Made by a program: the position numbers and the translations under genes | Part shown: positions 36,031 to 45,487 of the stretch, one piece after another | How positions within the stretch are numbered: the first letter of the stretch is position 1 | Layout: every line of letters begins with the position of its first letter | Source of the DNA: Anaeromyxobacter_A sp035538735 | GTDB taxonomy: Bacteria > Myxococcota > Myxococcia > Myxococcales > Anaeromyxobacteraceae | Assembly: GCA_035538735.1 (NCBI GenBank) | Contig: DATLJU010000266.1 | Span: 1 to 57,672, forward strand | Length of the DNA stretch: 57,672 nucleotides | Direction: 5' to 3' | Notes under the pieces: generated by a model | Told to the model about the DNA's origin: nothing | What the model saw: only the letters and a program-made list of their open reading frames with translations | Database searches by the model: none

Positions 36031-36184
36031 GACATCCTCCTCGACTGCATGGTGCGCCTCGTCCGCCGGCGGTGTGGAGCCCCGTACGGCGGAACCCGGA
36101 GGCCCGGGAATCTCCTCGGCTCTCGGCCTTCAAGGCACGGGACAGAGTGCGCACCGGCTCCCGCGCAGGTACGATGCGACACGG

Positions 36185-36622
36185 ATGGACCCAGGCGCCA
36201 TGTGGACGCTCGAGCCGCGCTGCGCGACGGCGCGCGCCGCCGCCGCGGCCGCGTACCTCGTCGCCGTCGCCCTGCTGGTGGTGTTGCAGGAGCTGGGGGT
36301 CAAGCTTCGGCGCGAGGAGGCGCGCGCCTGGTGGGCGGGCAGCGGCCGCGACCTCCTCAACGCGGTGGGCTTCGCCTCGGTGGCCGCGTCGTTGCGCGCC
36401 TATGGCTTCCCGCTCGCAGCGGCGCTCGCCACCGCCGGCACCCTGACGCTGGCGCTCTTCGGCACGTCCGTGTTCATGGATCGCCAGGACCGGATCGTGC
36501 GCCGCCGCGCGTGGGCGCTGCTGGCGGCGCTCACGTTGGCGCTGCCGGTGCTCCTCTTCCCGGCCGAGCTCCTCGCCGCGCTCGGGCGCGTGGCGGGCCG
36601 CCTCTTCCCCCTCGTGGGCTGA
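36185..36622 (+). CDS. Small integral membrane protein of unknown function
   Basis: A 145-residue protein with about four hydrophobic segments: AAAAAAYLVAVALLVVLQEL, LLNAVGFASVAASLRAYGF, LAAALATAGTLTLALFGTSV and WALLAALTLALPVLLFPAEL. The start may be ATG 36185 or 36200. No ribosome binding site is decisive. The family is not recognised. Its stop touches the A run of the groEL terminator. Confidence 0.55.
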   Translation: MDPGAMWTLEPRCATARAAAAAAYLVAVALLVVLQELGVKLRREEARAWWAGSGRDLLNAVGFASVAASLRAYGFPLAAALATAGTLTLALFGTSVFMDRQDRIVRRRAWALLAALTLALPVLLFPAELLAALGRVAGRLFPLVG

Positions 36623-36651
36623 AAAAAAAGAGGCCGCCCGAAGGCGGCCTC
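36621..36651 (-). terminator. Rho-independent terminator of groESL
   Basis: On the minus strand a perfect 9-bp stem GAGGCCGCC/GGCGGCCTC with a TTCG tetraloop is followed by eight T residues. It lies about 30 bp after the groEL stop. Confidence 0.93.
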
Positions 36652-36680
36652 CCGTGAACGGTGCGTGTGCAGGCGCGGGC

Positions 36681-38324
<1,644 letters not shown>

Positions 38325-38388
38325 TTCGTCTCCTTGCCGCGGCGGGGCCGTGCCCCGCCCTCGATGCGTTTGAAAAGGGTGGGGTGGG

Positions 38389-38679
38389 TTACTTCTCGAT
38401 CACGCCGAGGATGTCCTCCTCGCGCATGATGAGGTGCTCCTCGCCTTCGATCTTGACCTCGGTCCCGGCGTACTTCGAGAACAGGATGCGGTCGCCGGCC
38501 TTGATGTCGAGCGGGCGGACCTTGCCATCCTCGAGGACCTTGCCGTTGCCGACGGCGATCACCTGACCCTCGATCGGCTTCTCCTTCGCCGTATCCGGGA
38601 TGATGATCCCGCCCTTGGTCTTCTCCTCCTCTGCGACGCGCTTCACGATGATGCGGTCCTGGAGCGGACGGATCTTCAT
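38389..38679 (-). CDS. groS: Co-chaperonin GroES
   Basis: A 96-residue lid protein of the GroEL ring. MKIRPLQDRIIVKR starts the family pattern; the mobile loop (EEEKTKGGIIIPDTA) and the C-terminal EEDILGVIEK are present. GAAGGAGG precedes the ATG. Its leader of about 100 nt contains a CIRCE-like operator. Confidence 0.97.
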   Translation of the reverse strand: MKIRPLQDRIIVKRVAEEEKTKGGIIIPDTAKEKPIEGQVIAVGNGKVLEDGKVRPLDIKAGDRILFSKYAGTEVKIEGEEHLIMREEDILGVIEK

Positions 38680-38741
38680 GGACTCCTCCTTCGTTGGATG
38701 CGGTGGCCCGCGACCGGGGCCGCCCGACTGGGAAAAGGGAA

Positions 38742-38778
38742 CGTCGTTAGCAGTCCGCCAGGCGGACTGCCAACGACG
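38742..38778. promoter_or_regulatory. CIRCE-like HrcA operator of groESL
   Basis: TTAGCAGTC (38747-38755), nine bases, GACTGCCAA (38765-38773): the geometry of CIRCE (TTAGCACTC-N9-GAGTGCTAA) with a compensated C-to-G change in each arm and one T-to-C change. The symmetry extends further to 18 bp per arm. It lies just downstream of the promoter. Confidence 0.65.
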
Positions 38779-38784
38779 CGGCGT

Positions 38785-38812
38785 ACTTTAACCACGGCCG
38801 ATCACCTGTCAA
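38785..38812 (-). promoter_or_regulatory. Sigma-70 promoter of groESL
   Basis: On the minus strand TTGACA (38807-38812), 16 bp, TAAAGT (38785-38790). The start would fall at the edge of the CIRCE-like element, about 100 nt before groES. Confidence 0.75.
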
Positions 38813-38867
38813 GCGAGGTGGGCCGGCCCGCGAGGGACACGCCCTTGCACGGGAATTCGGCTTCCGC

Positions 38868-38910
38868 TGGCAGTCGACCCGCGCTGGCGCTCGTCGCGGC
38901 CGACTGCCAA
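38868..38910. repeat. Second TGGCAGTC inverted repeat upstream of groES
   Basis: TGGCAGTCG (38868-38876) and CGACTGCCA (38901-38909) with a 24-nt GC-rich spacer. The half-site matches the CIRCE-like element but the spacing does not. Confidence 0.5.
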
Positions 38911-39031
38911 ATGCCGTGGAATGGCGGGGTGTTGAGGGTTCGTCCCGCGGCGGTTACTCTTCTGGTGGGGCGTCCGGCTCGACGGTAGGCCGCTGGGCCG
39001 ACGGACCTGGTGCGGCGGAGGCTGGACCCAC

Positions 39032-39643
39032 GTGAGCGAGAGGATCGTCGTCGGCAAGAGCGCGCAGGAGTACTTCCGGGAGGTGGTGTCGGAGAGTCTC
39101 GCACAGCGTCGGTTGCACGTCGGCGAGGCGACGGAGTTCTACCTGGTGAACCTCCTCGCCGAGCGGCTGCGGGGCGACCGCCGGGGCGCGGGGGCGCGCG
39201 AGGAGGCGAACGAGCCGCTCGCGCTCATGCTGAAGCGCGCGCTCGAGGGCGATCGCGAGGCGCGCTGGCGCAACCTCAAGCAGCTCGGGGATACGTCGCT
39301 CTTCGTGTCCGGTTTCTTCGGCGACTCGCTCTCGCGCTCGCTCGTCGACGTCAACTACTACATCGCGATGGGCGAGCGGGCCTACGACGCGCTCTCGGAG
39401 GAGCCGCGCGGCCCGTCGGGCGCCCACGCGCTCTTCGCCGAGCTCGCGGAGCGGTTCCCCCAGCTCGTGGATCTGCTGGCGGAGATCGCGGAGCTCTCCG
39501 AGCTGCGATCGAACCGCGGTCTCCTCCGCCTGTACGACCGGTTCCTCGCCACGGGCTCGGAGCGGATCGCGCGGCAGCTCCGCGAGCGCGGGGTGGCGCT
39601 CTTCGCGGGCCCCAGCCGGCTGCCCCGCAACCTCAAGCAGTGA
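39032..39643 (+). CDS. Conserved soluble protein of unknown function
   Basis: A 203-residue protein starting at GTG 39032. It is mostly helical with motifs FYLVNLLAERLRG, RWRNLKQLGDTSLFVSGFF and NYYIAMGERAYDAL. No signal peptide or membrane segment is seen. The sequence looks well conserved, but I cannot name a function. Its stop overlaps the next start by 4 nt (GTGA), so the two are translationally coupled and probably act together. Confidence 0.75.
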   Translation: MSERIVVGKSAQEYFREVVSESLAQRRLHVGEATEFYLVNLLAERLRGDRRGAGAREEANEPLALMLKRALEGDREARWRNLKQLGDTSLFVSGFFGDSLSRSLVDVNYYIAMGERAYDALSEEPRGPSGAHALFAELAERFPQLVDLLAEIAELSELRSNRGLLRLYDRFLATGSERIARQLRERGVALFAGPSRLPRNLKQ

Positions 39644-40305
39644 CGGTCGTGACGATCCCCTTCTTCCAGGCGGAGCTCGAGGCCATCTACGGCGTGCGGG
39701 CGCCGGCCGTAGAGGACTTCCTCGTCGATCGCGCCGGCGCGCGCGCCGCCGCCGGCGAGCCTCGCGCGCCCGAGGCGCTGCTCGTGCGCGAGTCGGAGGA
39801 GGGGCTCGAGCTCGGGCTGTTCCTGGCGGAGGACGTGCTGTTCGCCGCCCGCGCCGCCGATCCGCACGACCGGCGTCCGCTCCTCACCGCGCCCGAGGTC
39901 CTGCCGCGGCTCGCCTGCGCCGCCGAGGGCGTCTCGCACTTCGTCTACCTCGCGACGCGCGCCGCCGCGGGGCGGTCGGTGTCGCTCCTCGAGCTGGAGG
40001 TCCAGGCCGAGGTCGACACCTGGGCCTTGCTCGTCCTGCACCTGTGGCGGCGAGGGCACCGGGGAGCCTCGCGCGCCCTGCGCCGGCGGTTGTTCGAGCG
40101 AGTCGGCTATCACCCGCACCTGGGCCCCGACGAGCTGCAGCGCTATCGGCTCGCGAACCGCCTGGCGGGCGGCTACGCGCGGTGGCTGGAGGCGCGCTAC
40201 GTGGACGACGCCGACGCCGACGGGCTCATGCGCGAGCTGCGCCAGAGCTACCGGATGGGCGGTGCGGAGAAGTTGGGGTACCTGGGGGCGAGGGCGCTGT
40301 CGTGA
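39640..40305 (+). CDS. Conserved protein of unknown function, coupled to upstream gene
   Basis: A 221-residue protein starting at GTG 39640 (a second GTG lies three codons later). Central motifs SHFVYLATRAAAGRSVSLLELEV-type sequence and a helical C-terminus (LANRLAGGYARWLEARYVDD) are visible. There are no catalytic signatures known to me. It is coupled to the preceding unknown protein and convergent with rpoZ. Confidence 0.72.
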   Translation: MTVVTIPFFQAELEAIYGVRAPAVEDFLVDRAGARAAAGEPRAPEALLVRESEEGLELGLFLAEDVLFAARAADPHDRRPLLTAPEVLPRLACAAEGVSHFVYLATRAAAGRSVSLLELEVQAEVDTWALLVLHLWRRGHRGASRALRRRLFERVGYHPHLGPDELQRYRLANRLAGGYARWLEARYVDDADADGLMRELRQSYRMGGAEKLGYLGARALS

Positions 40306-40327
40306 GGCGCGCGGCGCCCAGCGCCCG

Positions 40328-40354
40328 CCGGCGGGGGACGAGCCCCCGACCTAC
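40328..40354 (-). repeat. Dispersed 27-bp GC palindrome, copy 2
   Basis: Inverse orientation. The TAG of its GTAGG end is the stop codon of rpoZ. Confidence 0.75.
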
Positions 40355-40617
40355 TTCAGGGTCCGGGTCTGGCCGGCACCGATGCTGACCTTCTCCTGGT
40401 CGAACTTGCCAGAGAGGGCGTCGCGCACCGAGCGGTCGAAGCGGACCTTGCTCGTCGCGATCTCACGCAGCGCGAGCACGGCCGGCTTGTTCTTCGACTG
40501 CGGGAGGAGCGGCCGGGCGCCCGCCATGAGCTGGCGGGTACGCTTGGTGGCGAGGAGGACGAGCGCGAAGCGGTTGTCCACCATCGGCAGGCAGTCTTCT
40601 ACGGTGACGCGGGCCAT
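40351..40617 (-). CDS. rpoZ: RNA polymerase omega subunit
   Basis: An 88-residue subunit that helps assemble RNA polymerase. MARVTVEDCLPMVDNRFALV is the typical start; TKRTRQLMAG and NKPAVLALREIA are the conserved core. Usually followed by spoT or gmk, here it is alone. Its stop codon is provided by the palindromic repeat, and the last residues (AGQTRTLK) are probably shaped by that junction. Confidence 0.93.
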   Translation of the reverse strand: MARVTVEDCLPMVDNRFALVLLATKRTRQLMAGARPLLPQSKNKPAVLALREIATSKVRFDRSVRDALSGKFDQEKVSIGAGQTRTLK

Positions 40618-40648
40618 TCGGGTTCTCCGGAAAGCGAAAGGGCGGACT

Positions 40649-41239
40649 CTAAGGGGGTGGGCTCCCCGCGTCAACGCCCGCGTCGGGCGGGGGAGGGGGC
40701 GGCTGCTCGAGGTCCTTGCGGCCGCGGGCGACGCGCCAGGCGATCTCCCCGTCGACCAGGGCCACCGTCCCGTCGCCCGCCCGCACGAAGCGCGTGCCGT
40801 CGTAGGCGTTCTCGGCGCCCACGGCCAGCGTCGCCTGACCACCGCCCTCGAGCGCGAGGGTGACCTGCGCCTCGGGGCGCGCGAGCCCGTACCGCTCGAG
40901 CGCCGGCCCGTCCGCGGGCGAGAGCACCGCCTTCCTCTTCGCCTTCGCGACCGCCTCGACGAGGCCGTCCACGACGTGGCGCTGTGCCGGCGCGGGCCGG
41001 TCGCCCTCGATCCGCCAGCCGTCGGCCGTGCGAGCGAGCACGGTCGTCTCGCCGTTCCCCTGGAGCGTGACGCCCTTCACCTGCGCCGGCTCGAACGAGA
41101 ACAGCCGCTCGCCGGCCGCCTTGCGCGCCGCCTCCGCCGCGTCCTTCCGCGCCACGCCGAACCAGGCGAAGGCGACCGCGCCCGCCGCGACGGCGAGGAG
41201 GACGAGAGACGAGAGCAAGGTGCGGGTCCGCGCGACCAT
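40649..41239 (-). CDS. DUF4340-like membrane-anchored protein
   Basis: A 196-residue protein with an N-terminal membrane anchor (LLSSLVLLAVAAGAVAFAWF). The outer part contains the DUF4340 pattern VKGVTLQGNGETTVLARTAD, RYGLARPEAQVTLAL and GAENAYDGTRFVR, repeated in family members that accompany GldG-type proteins. It ends in a Pro/Asp-rich tail. It starts 4 bp after gldG-like and is the last gene of the ABC operon. Confidence 0.8.
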   Translation of the reverse strand: MVARTRTLLSSLVLLAVAAGAVAFAWFGVARKDAAEAARKAAGERLFSFEPAQVKGVTLQGNGETTVLARTADGWRIEGDRPAPAQRHVVDGLVEAVAKAKRKAVLSPADGPALERYGLARPEAQVTLALEGGGQATLAVGAENAYDGTRFVRAGDGTVALVDGEIAWRVARGRKDLEQPPPPPPDAGVDAGSPPP

Positions 41240-41243
41240 GTCG

Positions 41244-42782
41244 CTACCGCGACCTCCGCACCATCCACACCGCGAGCCCCACGGCCAACAGCGCCACCGG
41301 GAGGACGTCCACCGACAGGAACTTGAGCGTGGTCGCCTGCGCGTCGGTGAGCATGACGAGCGAGGCCTCGCGGCTCCTCGGCCGGATGGTGATGCGGTCC
41401 TCCTGCTCGGCGAGCCACGAGAGCGCGTTCATGGCGAAGTCGCGGTTCCCGCCCAGCTGGAGGTACTGGTTCGTGAAGAAGTCGGCGTCGCCCGCCGCGA
41501 CGAGCCGCGCCGGCCCGCGCTCCTTGTCCGGAGACGGCTTCTCGGCCGCCATGGCGAGCGGGAGCGGCCCGCCCTTCTCGCCCTCGTCGCGCCGGGCCTG
41601 CCCGCGCTCGAACACGCCCTTGAGGTCCGTCTCGCCCCACGCCTCGCTGCCCGTGAGCGCGAGCGGGGTGGGCGTGACGTCCGCCTTCGTGAGCGCCACC
41701 AGGGAGCGGGCGGTGGGGAGGACGAGCGCGGTGTCGGCGAGCTCGCGCGAGATGGGGTGCGCGCCCGAGGGCAGCGCGATGGGCGAAACGGGCGACCCGA
41801 GCAGCTGCGCCGCGGGGGAGGGGTCCACCACGACGTCGTCGTCGGCCTGCACGCCAAAGCGCGCCAGGAGGCGATCGAGCCCGGCGTCCACCTCCGGCTC
41901 GAGGAAGAGGCCCAGGTGCCCGCCTCGGTCCGCGTACCCGTCGAGCAGCTTCAGCTCCGTCGGGAGGAGCGGCTTGCGCGCGCCCGCCACCACCAGCACG
42001 GAGGCATCGGCCGGCACCTGGCCCTGCTCGGCCAGGGACAGCGCCGCGACGTCGTAGCCCTCTGCCTGCAGCGACTTCGAGATCTGCCCGTAGCCGCGCG
42101 GCTCCTGCGAGAAGGGATCTGGCTCGCCGTGCCCGGAGAGGAAGTAGATCTTGCGCGTGCCATGCCGCGTCACCTTGACGAGGGCGTTCGTGACGCCCTG
42201 CTCGTCGGCGGCGGAGGCGGGCGCCTTCTGGTCGCCGGCCAGGAGCAGGATGCGCGGGCCGCCCGAGACGACGCCGTAGGTGCGCGCCTTCTCCGGGGTC
42301 TTGTACGGATCGACCATCTCGAAGGTGAAGCGCGGGGTCACCGCGGCGTAGCGCTCGAGGAGCGCGCGCGCCTGGGCGTAGCCTTCCTCGTCGAGGCGGT
42401 AGACCGCGACGGCCCGGACGTCGGTCTTCAGCCCCTTCAGCGTGCGGAGCGTGTCCTCCTGCAGCGTGAAGATGCGGTTCTTGGTGAGGTCCCAGCTCTT
42501 CGGGCGCTGGTAGGCGACCCAGTTGGCGGCGCCGAGCGCGACCACCAGCGCGAGCGCCGAGACCGCGGTGACGGTCCCGAAGTGGAGCGCGCGGCCGGTG
42601 AAGAACCGCCGCAGCCCGCCCGACTCGCCCAGCGCGAAGGAGGCCGCGATGAGGGCGGCGCCGAGGACGAGCTTCCCCACGAGGAAGCGGGTGTTGCCGA
42701 AGAAGAGGGTGACGACGCTCGTCACCACCAGGACGAGGCCGATGGCGCCGGCGACGCGGGAGAGGATGGGCTTCTTCATCAT
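41244..42782 (-). CDS. GldG-like ABC-associated membrane protein
   Basis: A 512-residue protein. Two or three helices at the N-terminus (GAIGLVLVVTSVVTLFF, LVLGAALIAASFALG, VSALALVVALGAANWVAY) precede a large extracytoplasmic GldG/ABC_transp_aux domain (NRIFTLQEDTLRTLKGL, KIYFLSGHGEPDP). A final helix (VLPVALLAVGLAVWMVRR) anchors the end. In Bacteroidetes GldG works with GldA and GldF in gliding; in other phyla the homologous set has an unknown export role. No Shine-Dalgarno sequence is apparent because a repeat element abuts the start. Confidence 0.85.
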   Translation of the reverse strand: MMKKPILSRVAGAIGLVLVVTSVVTLFFGNTRFLVGKLVLGAALIAASFALGESGGLRRFFTGRALHFGTVTAVSALALVVALGAANWVAYQRPKSWDLTKNRIFTLQEDTLRTLKGLKTDVRAVAVYRLDEEGYAQARALLERYAAVTPRFTFEMVDPYKTPEKARTYGVVSGGPRILLLAGDQKAPASAADEQGVTNALVKVTRHGTRKIYFLSGHGEPDPFSQEPRGYGQISKSLQAEGYDVAALSLAEQGQVPADASVLVVAGARKPLLPTELKLLDGYADRGGHLGLFLEPEVDAGLDRLLARFGVQADDDVVVDPSPAAQLLGSPVSPIALPSGAHPISRELADTALVLPTARSLVALTKADVTPTPLALTGSEAWGETDLKGVFERGQARRDEGEKGGPLPLAMAAEKPSPDKERGPARLVAAGDADFFTNQYLQLGGNRDFAMNALSWLAEQEDRITIRPRSREASLVMLTDAQATTLKFLSVDVLPVALLAVGLAVWMVRRSR

Positions 42783-42787
42783 CGCTC

Positions 42788-42951
42788 AGAGCCTGTGAGG
42801 GAATCCCCGGACCGAGCCGGGCGAGCGAGACGCGAGCAGCGCGAGGCGCGACGACCGAGCATAGCCAGAGGCTATGTGAGGGAGGAGCAACGAAGCGATG
42901 CGACGCGGATCGCTCGACTCGGCGATGGGAGGGGATTTCTTCACAGGCTCT
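42788..42951. repeat. 164-bp MITE-like inverted-repeat element
   Basis: The terminal inverted repeats are 21 bp with 19 matches: the left begins AGAGCCTGTGA and ends AATCCCC, the right is its complement. The interior contains further symmetry (CATAGCC-AGA-GGCTATG; CCGAGC near the left, GCTCGACTCGG near the right). It fills almost the whole gap between the permease stop and the gldG-like start. A half copy precedes dxr at 49076. Confidence 0.75.
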
Positions 42952-43745
42952 CAGGCCCAGCGGTGTCCCTCGACGGCGCGGTCGGTCAGCCACAGCCCGA
43001 GCGCGACGAACGAGAGGTAGTAGACGACGTCCTTCAGCTCGATCCGCCCTTGCAGGAAGGGCATGAGGTGCTCGGAGGCGCTCATCCCGGAGGCGAAGTC
43101 GCGCAGCGGCCCCTCCGCGCCGACGGTGAAGAGGGTCACCACCCACAGCGCGAGCAGGACGATGAGCGAGACGAGCGCGGCCACGATGACCGACTCGGTG
43201 AGCGCCGACACGAACAGCCCCACCGCCATGCACATGGCGCCGAGCAGGAAGAGGCCGAGGAGCCCGGTCGCGACCGTCTGCCACTCGACGGCCGAGCCGC
43301 CCTGCGCCCCCTTCGCGAAGAGCGACAGCAGCGCCGGGAAGAGCGCCACGATCCCGATCGACACCGCCATGACCGCCAGCGCGGCGAGGTACTTGCCGGC
43401 CACGATCTCGAAGGGTCGCACGGGCGACGTCATGAGCAGCTCGAACGTGCGCGCGCGCTTCTCGTCGGCGAGGAGCCGCATCGAGAGGAAGGGTGCGGAG
43501 ATGACGATGAAGACGCCCACCGAGCCGAAGAGCCGCGACACGACGACGTCGGTGAGGTTGAGCCGCTCCAGGACGCCCTGCGCCTCGTAGGGCGAGACGC
43601 GCATGACGAAGGTGCGGTAGGCGTCGACCGACCCGGTGAAGAACTGGGCGGCGAAGAACGCCATCACCATGAACGCCACGTAGGCGATGGGCGTCGTGAA
43701 GTAGACCTGCAGCTCCTTGCGGGCGAGGGCGAGCGCGCTGCGCAT
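42951..43745 (-). CDS. GldF-like ABC transporter permease
   Basis: A 264-residue permease with six helices, including TPIAYVAFMVMAFFAAQFF, VFIVISAPFLSMRLLADEK, AALAVMAVSIGIVALFPALL and IVAALVSLIVLLALWVVTLF. The block RLLADEKRARTFELLMTSPV is the family signature. It partners the ATPase encoded just upstream. Its stop codon overlaps the right end of the MITE-like element. Confidence 0.88.
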   Translation of the reverse strand: MRSALALARKELQVYFTTPIAYVAFMVMAFFAAQFFTGSVDAYRTFVMRVSPYEAQGVLERLNLTDVVVSRLFGSVGVFIVISAPFLSMRLLADEKRARTFELLMTSPVRPFEIVAGKYLAALAVMAVSIGIVALFPALLSLFAKGAQGGSAVEWQTVATGLLGLFLLGAMCMAVGLFVSALTESVIVAALVSLIVLLALWVVTLFTVGAEGPLRDFASGMSASEHLMPFLQGRIELKDVVYYLSFVALGLWLTDRAVEGHRWA

Positions 43746-43764
43746 GAGTTCTCCCGAGGTTCGC

Positions 43765-44577
43765 CTACGCCAGGTCCCGGTAGGGCGGGGGCTTGTCCCC
43801 CGCCGCGGAGGCCACGGCGGCGGCCGGCATGGCGCCCGCCGGCGAGACGAGCTTCCCGTAGATCTCCTCCAGGAAGGCGATGTCGTCGAGCGTCACCTTG
43901 CGGCCGGGGAGGTGCTTCGCGATGAGGCCGTCGAGGGTGTCGAAGTCGACCAGCCGCCCGCCGTTCAGGACGAGCACCTTCTGACAGGTCATCGCCACCT
44001 CGGGCAGGATGTGGGTGGAGAGGATGACGGTGTGCCGGCTGGCGAGACCCTTCACCAGCTCGCGCACCTCGCGGATCTGGAGCGGGTCGAGGCCGACGGT
44101 GGGCTCGTCGAGGATGAGGACCTCGGGGTCGCCGAGCAGCGCCTGCGCGAGCCCGACGCGCTGCCGGTAGCCCTTCGACAGGTTCCCCACCACGCGGTCG
44201 AGCACGTCCTCGATGCCGGCGAGGTGCGCCACGCGCTCGATCTCGGCGCGGACGCCGCCCCGCGGCAGCTTCTTGAGCCCGGCGACGAGCTCGAGGCAGG
44301 CGCGCGGCGTGAGGTCGACGTAGACGGGCGGGTTCTCGGGGAGGTACCCGATGCGCCGCTTCACCTCGAGCGGGTGCTCGAACACGTCGAAGCCGGCCAC
44401 GGTGGCGGTGCCGCTCGTGGCAGGCAGGAAGCCGGTGAGGATGCGGAGCGTGGTGGACTTCCCGGCGCCGTTCGGGCCGAGGAAGCCGATCACCTCACCC
44501 TTCCGGACGGTGAAGGAGAGGTCGTCCACCGCCACCCGCTCGCGGAACCGCTTCGTGAGATGCGAGACCTCGATCAT
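43765..44577 (-). CDS. GldA-like ABC transporter ATPase
   Basis: A 270-residue ATPase. Walker A is GPNGAGKST, the Q loop GYLPENPPVY, the signature LSKGYRQRVGLAQAL, Walker B VLILDEPTVGLDP and the switch His in ILSTHI. The last residues (AAGDKPPPYR) are encoded by an inserted copy of the dispersed GC palindrome, giving a non-native C-terminus. First gene of the GldA-F-G-DUF4340 set; 19 bp before the permease. Confidence 0.92.
   Translation of the reverse strand: MIEVSHLTKRFRERVAVDDLSFTVRKGEVIGFLGPNGAGKSTTLRILTGFLPATSGTATVAGFDVFEHPLEVKRRIGYLPENPPVYVDLTPRACLELVAGLKKLPRGGVRAEIERVAHLAGIEDVLDRVVGNLSKGYRQRVGLAQALLGDPEVLILDEPTVGLDPLQIREVRELVKGLASRHTVILSTHILPEVAMTCQKVLVLNGGRLVDFDTLDGLIAKHLPGRKVTLDDIAFLEEIYGKLVSPAGAMPAAAVASAAGDKPPPYRDLA
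43780..43806 (+). repeat. Dispersed 27-bp GC palindrome, copy 3 (translated)
   Basis: Same 27-mer as at 46196 in opposite orientation. It lies inside the 3' end of the ABC ATPase gene and is read through. Confidence 0.8.
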
Positions 44578-44587
44578 CGCGTGATCC

Positions 44588-45475
44588 CTAGCCCTTCCAG
44601 AACCCGGCGCTGCCCGAGCCGGCGCGGTCCTTCCGGAGGTCGTGGCCCGGGTCGAGCTTCACGAAGACGCACATCTCGTTGAGCCGCGAGTAGATGCGGT
44701 CGCCGACCCGCTGCGCCAGCGTCATGCTCTCCGCGTCACGCTGGAACTGCGGCGATCGCGTCGTCACGATTCGACCCGGCGTCTCCGTCACGGGCCGCTC
44801 GTCGAGGAAGTAGTTGGTCGCGAACAGCGTCGTCAGGCCGGCGTTGAACCGACGGCTGATGAGCTCGTCGAGCATCGACCGCTCCCAGTCCGTGCCGCGC
44901 TCCTTGCCCAGCTCGTCGATGGCGAGCACCGGGACCTGGAGCAGCGGCCGCAGCACCTCCATGTGGCTGCGGTTGGCGTCGAACCCCGACTTCATGTCCG
45001 ACAGCAGCAGCATGAACTCGACGTAGCGGCTCCCCACGCCCTTCTCCAGCGCCAGCCAGCGCAGGGCCGCGCAGAGGAGGTGCGTCTTGCCGGCGCCGGG
45101 CCGGCCGTAGAGCAGGAACCCCTTCGTCGGCTGATCCGAGCGGAACTTCCGCGCGAAGTCCTCCGCGGCGGCCTTGGCGGCGGCGTGGTCGGGCGACCAG
45201 GCGCGGAAGCCGTCGAAGGACGCCAGCGCCACGGCGGCCGGGATGCCGATCTTGTTGAAGAGCGCGATGCGCTCGTCGAGCCGCCGGCAGGCGCAGGGCT
45301 GCGCCACCGCCGAGGTGCCGTTCTGGACGAGCACGTAGCCGCTCTCGCCGCAGCGCGGGCAGGCGGCCTGGCAGTCGCAGCGGCGCGCGCGGGCGTTGTG
45401 CCCGAGCACCTGCTGGACGAGATAGCCCGCTCCGCCGCATGCGCGACAGGGACCGCTCTGCGCTGGGTCGGCCAT
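44588..45475 (-). CDS. DnaC-like AAA+ helicase loader with zinc-binding N-terminus
   Basis: A 295-residue protein. The N-terminus has Cys pairs CRACGGAGY, CDCQAACPRCGESGY and CACRR, likely two zinc knuckles. The ATPase shows Walker A YGRPGAGKTH, Walker B VPVLAIDELGKE, the sensor TTLFATNYFLDE and SRLNEMCVFV. The pattern matches DnaC/DnaI/IstB proteins that load the replicative helicase. No transposase is adjacent, so a chromosomal role is more likely than an IstB role. It is followed by the ABC genes and preceded by an unknown gene 12 bp upstream. Confidence 0.82.
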   Translation of the reverse strand: MADPAQSGPCRACGGAGYLVQQVLGHNARARRCDCQAACPRCGESGYVLVQNGTSAVAQPCACRRLDERIALFNKIGIPAAVALASFDGFRAWSPDHAAAKAAAEDFARKFRSDQPTKGFLLYGRPGAGKTHLLCAALRWLALEKGVGSRYVEFMLLLSDMKSGFDANRSHMEVLRPLLQVPVLAIDELGKERGTDWERSMLDELISRRFNAGLTTLFATNYFLDERPVTETPGRIVTTRSPQFQRDAESMTLAQRVGDRIYSRLNEMCVFVKLDPGHDLRKDRAGSGSAGFWKG

Positions 45476-45487
45476 GGGGCAGGGAAT

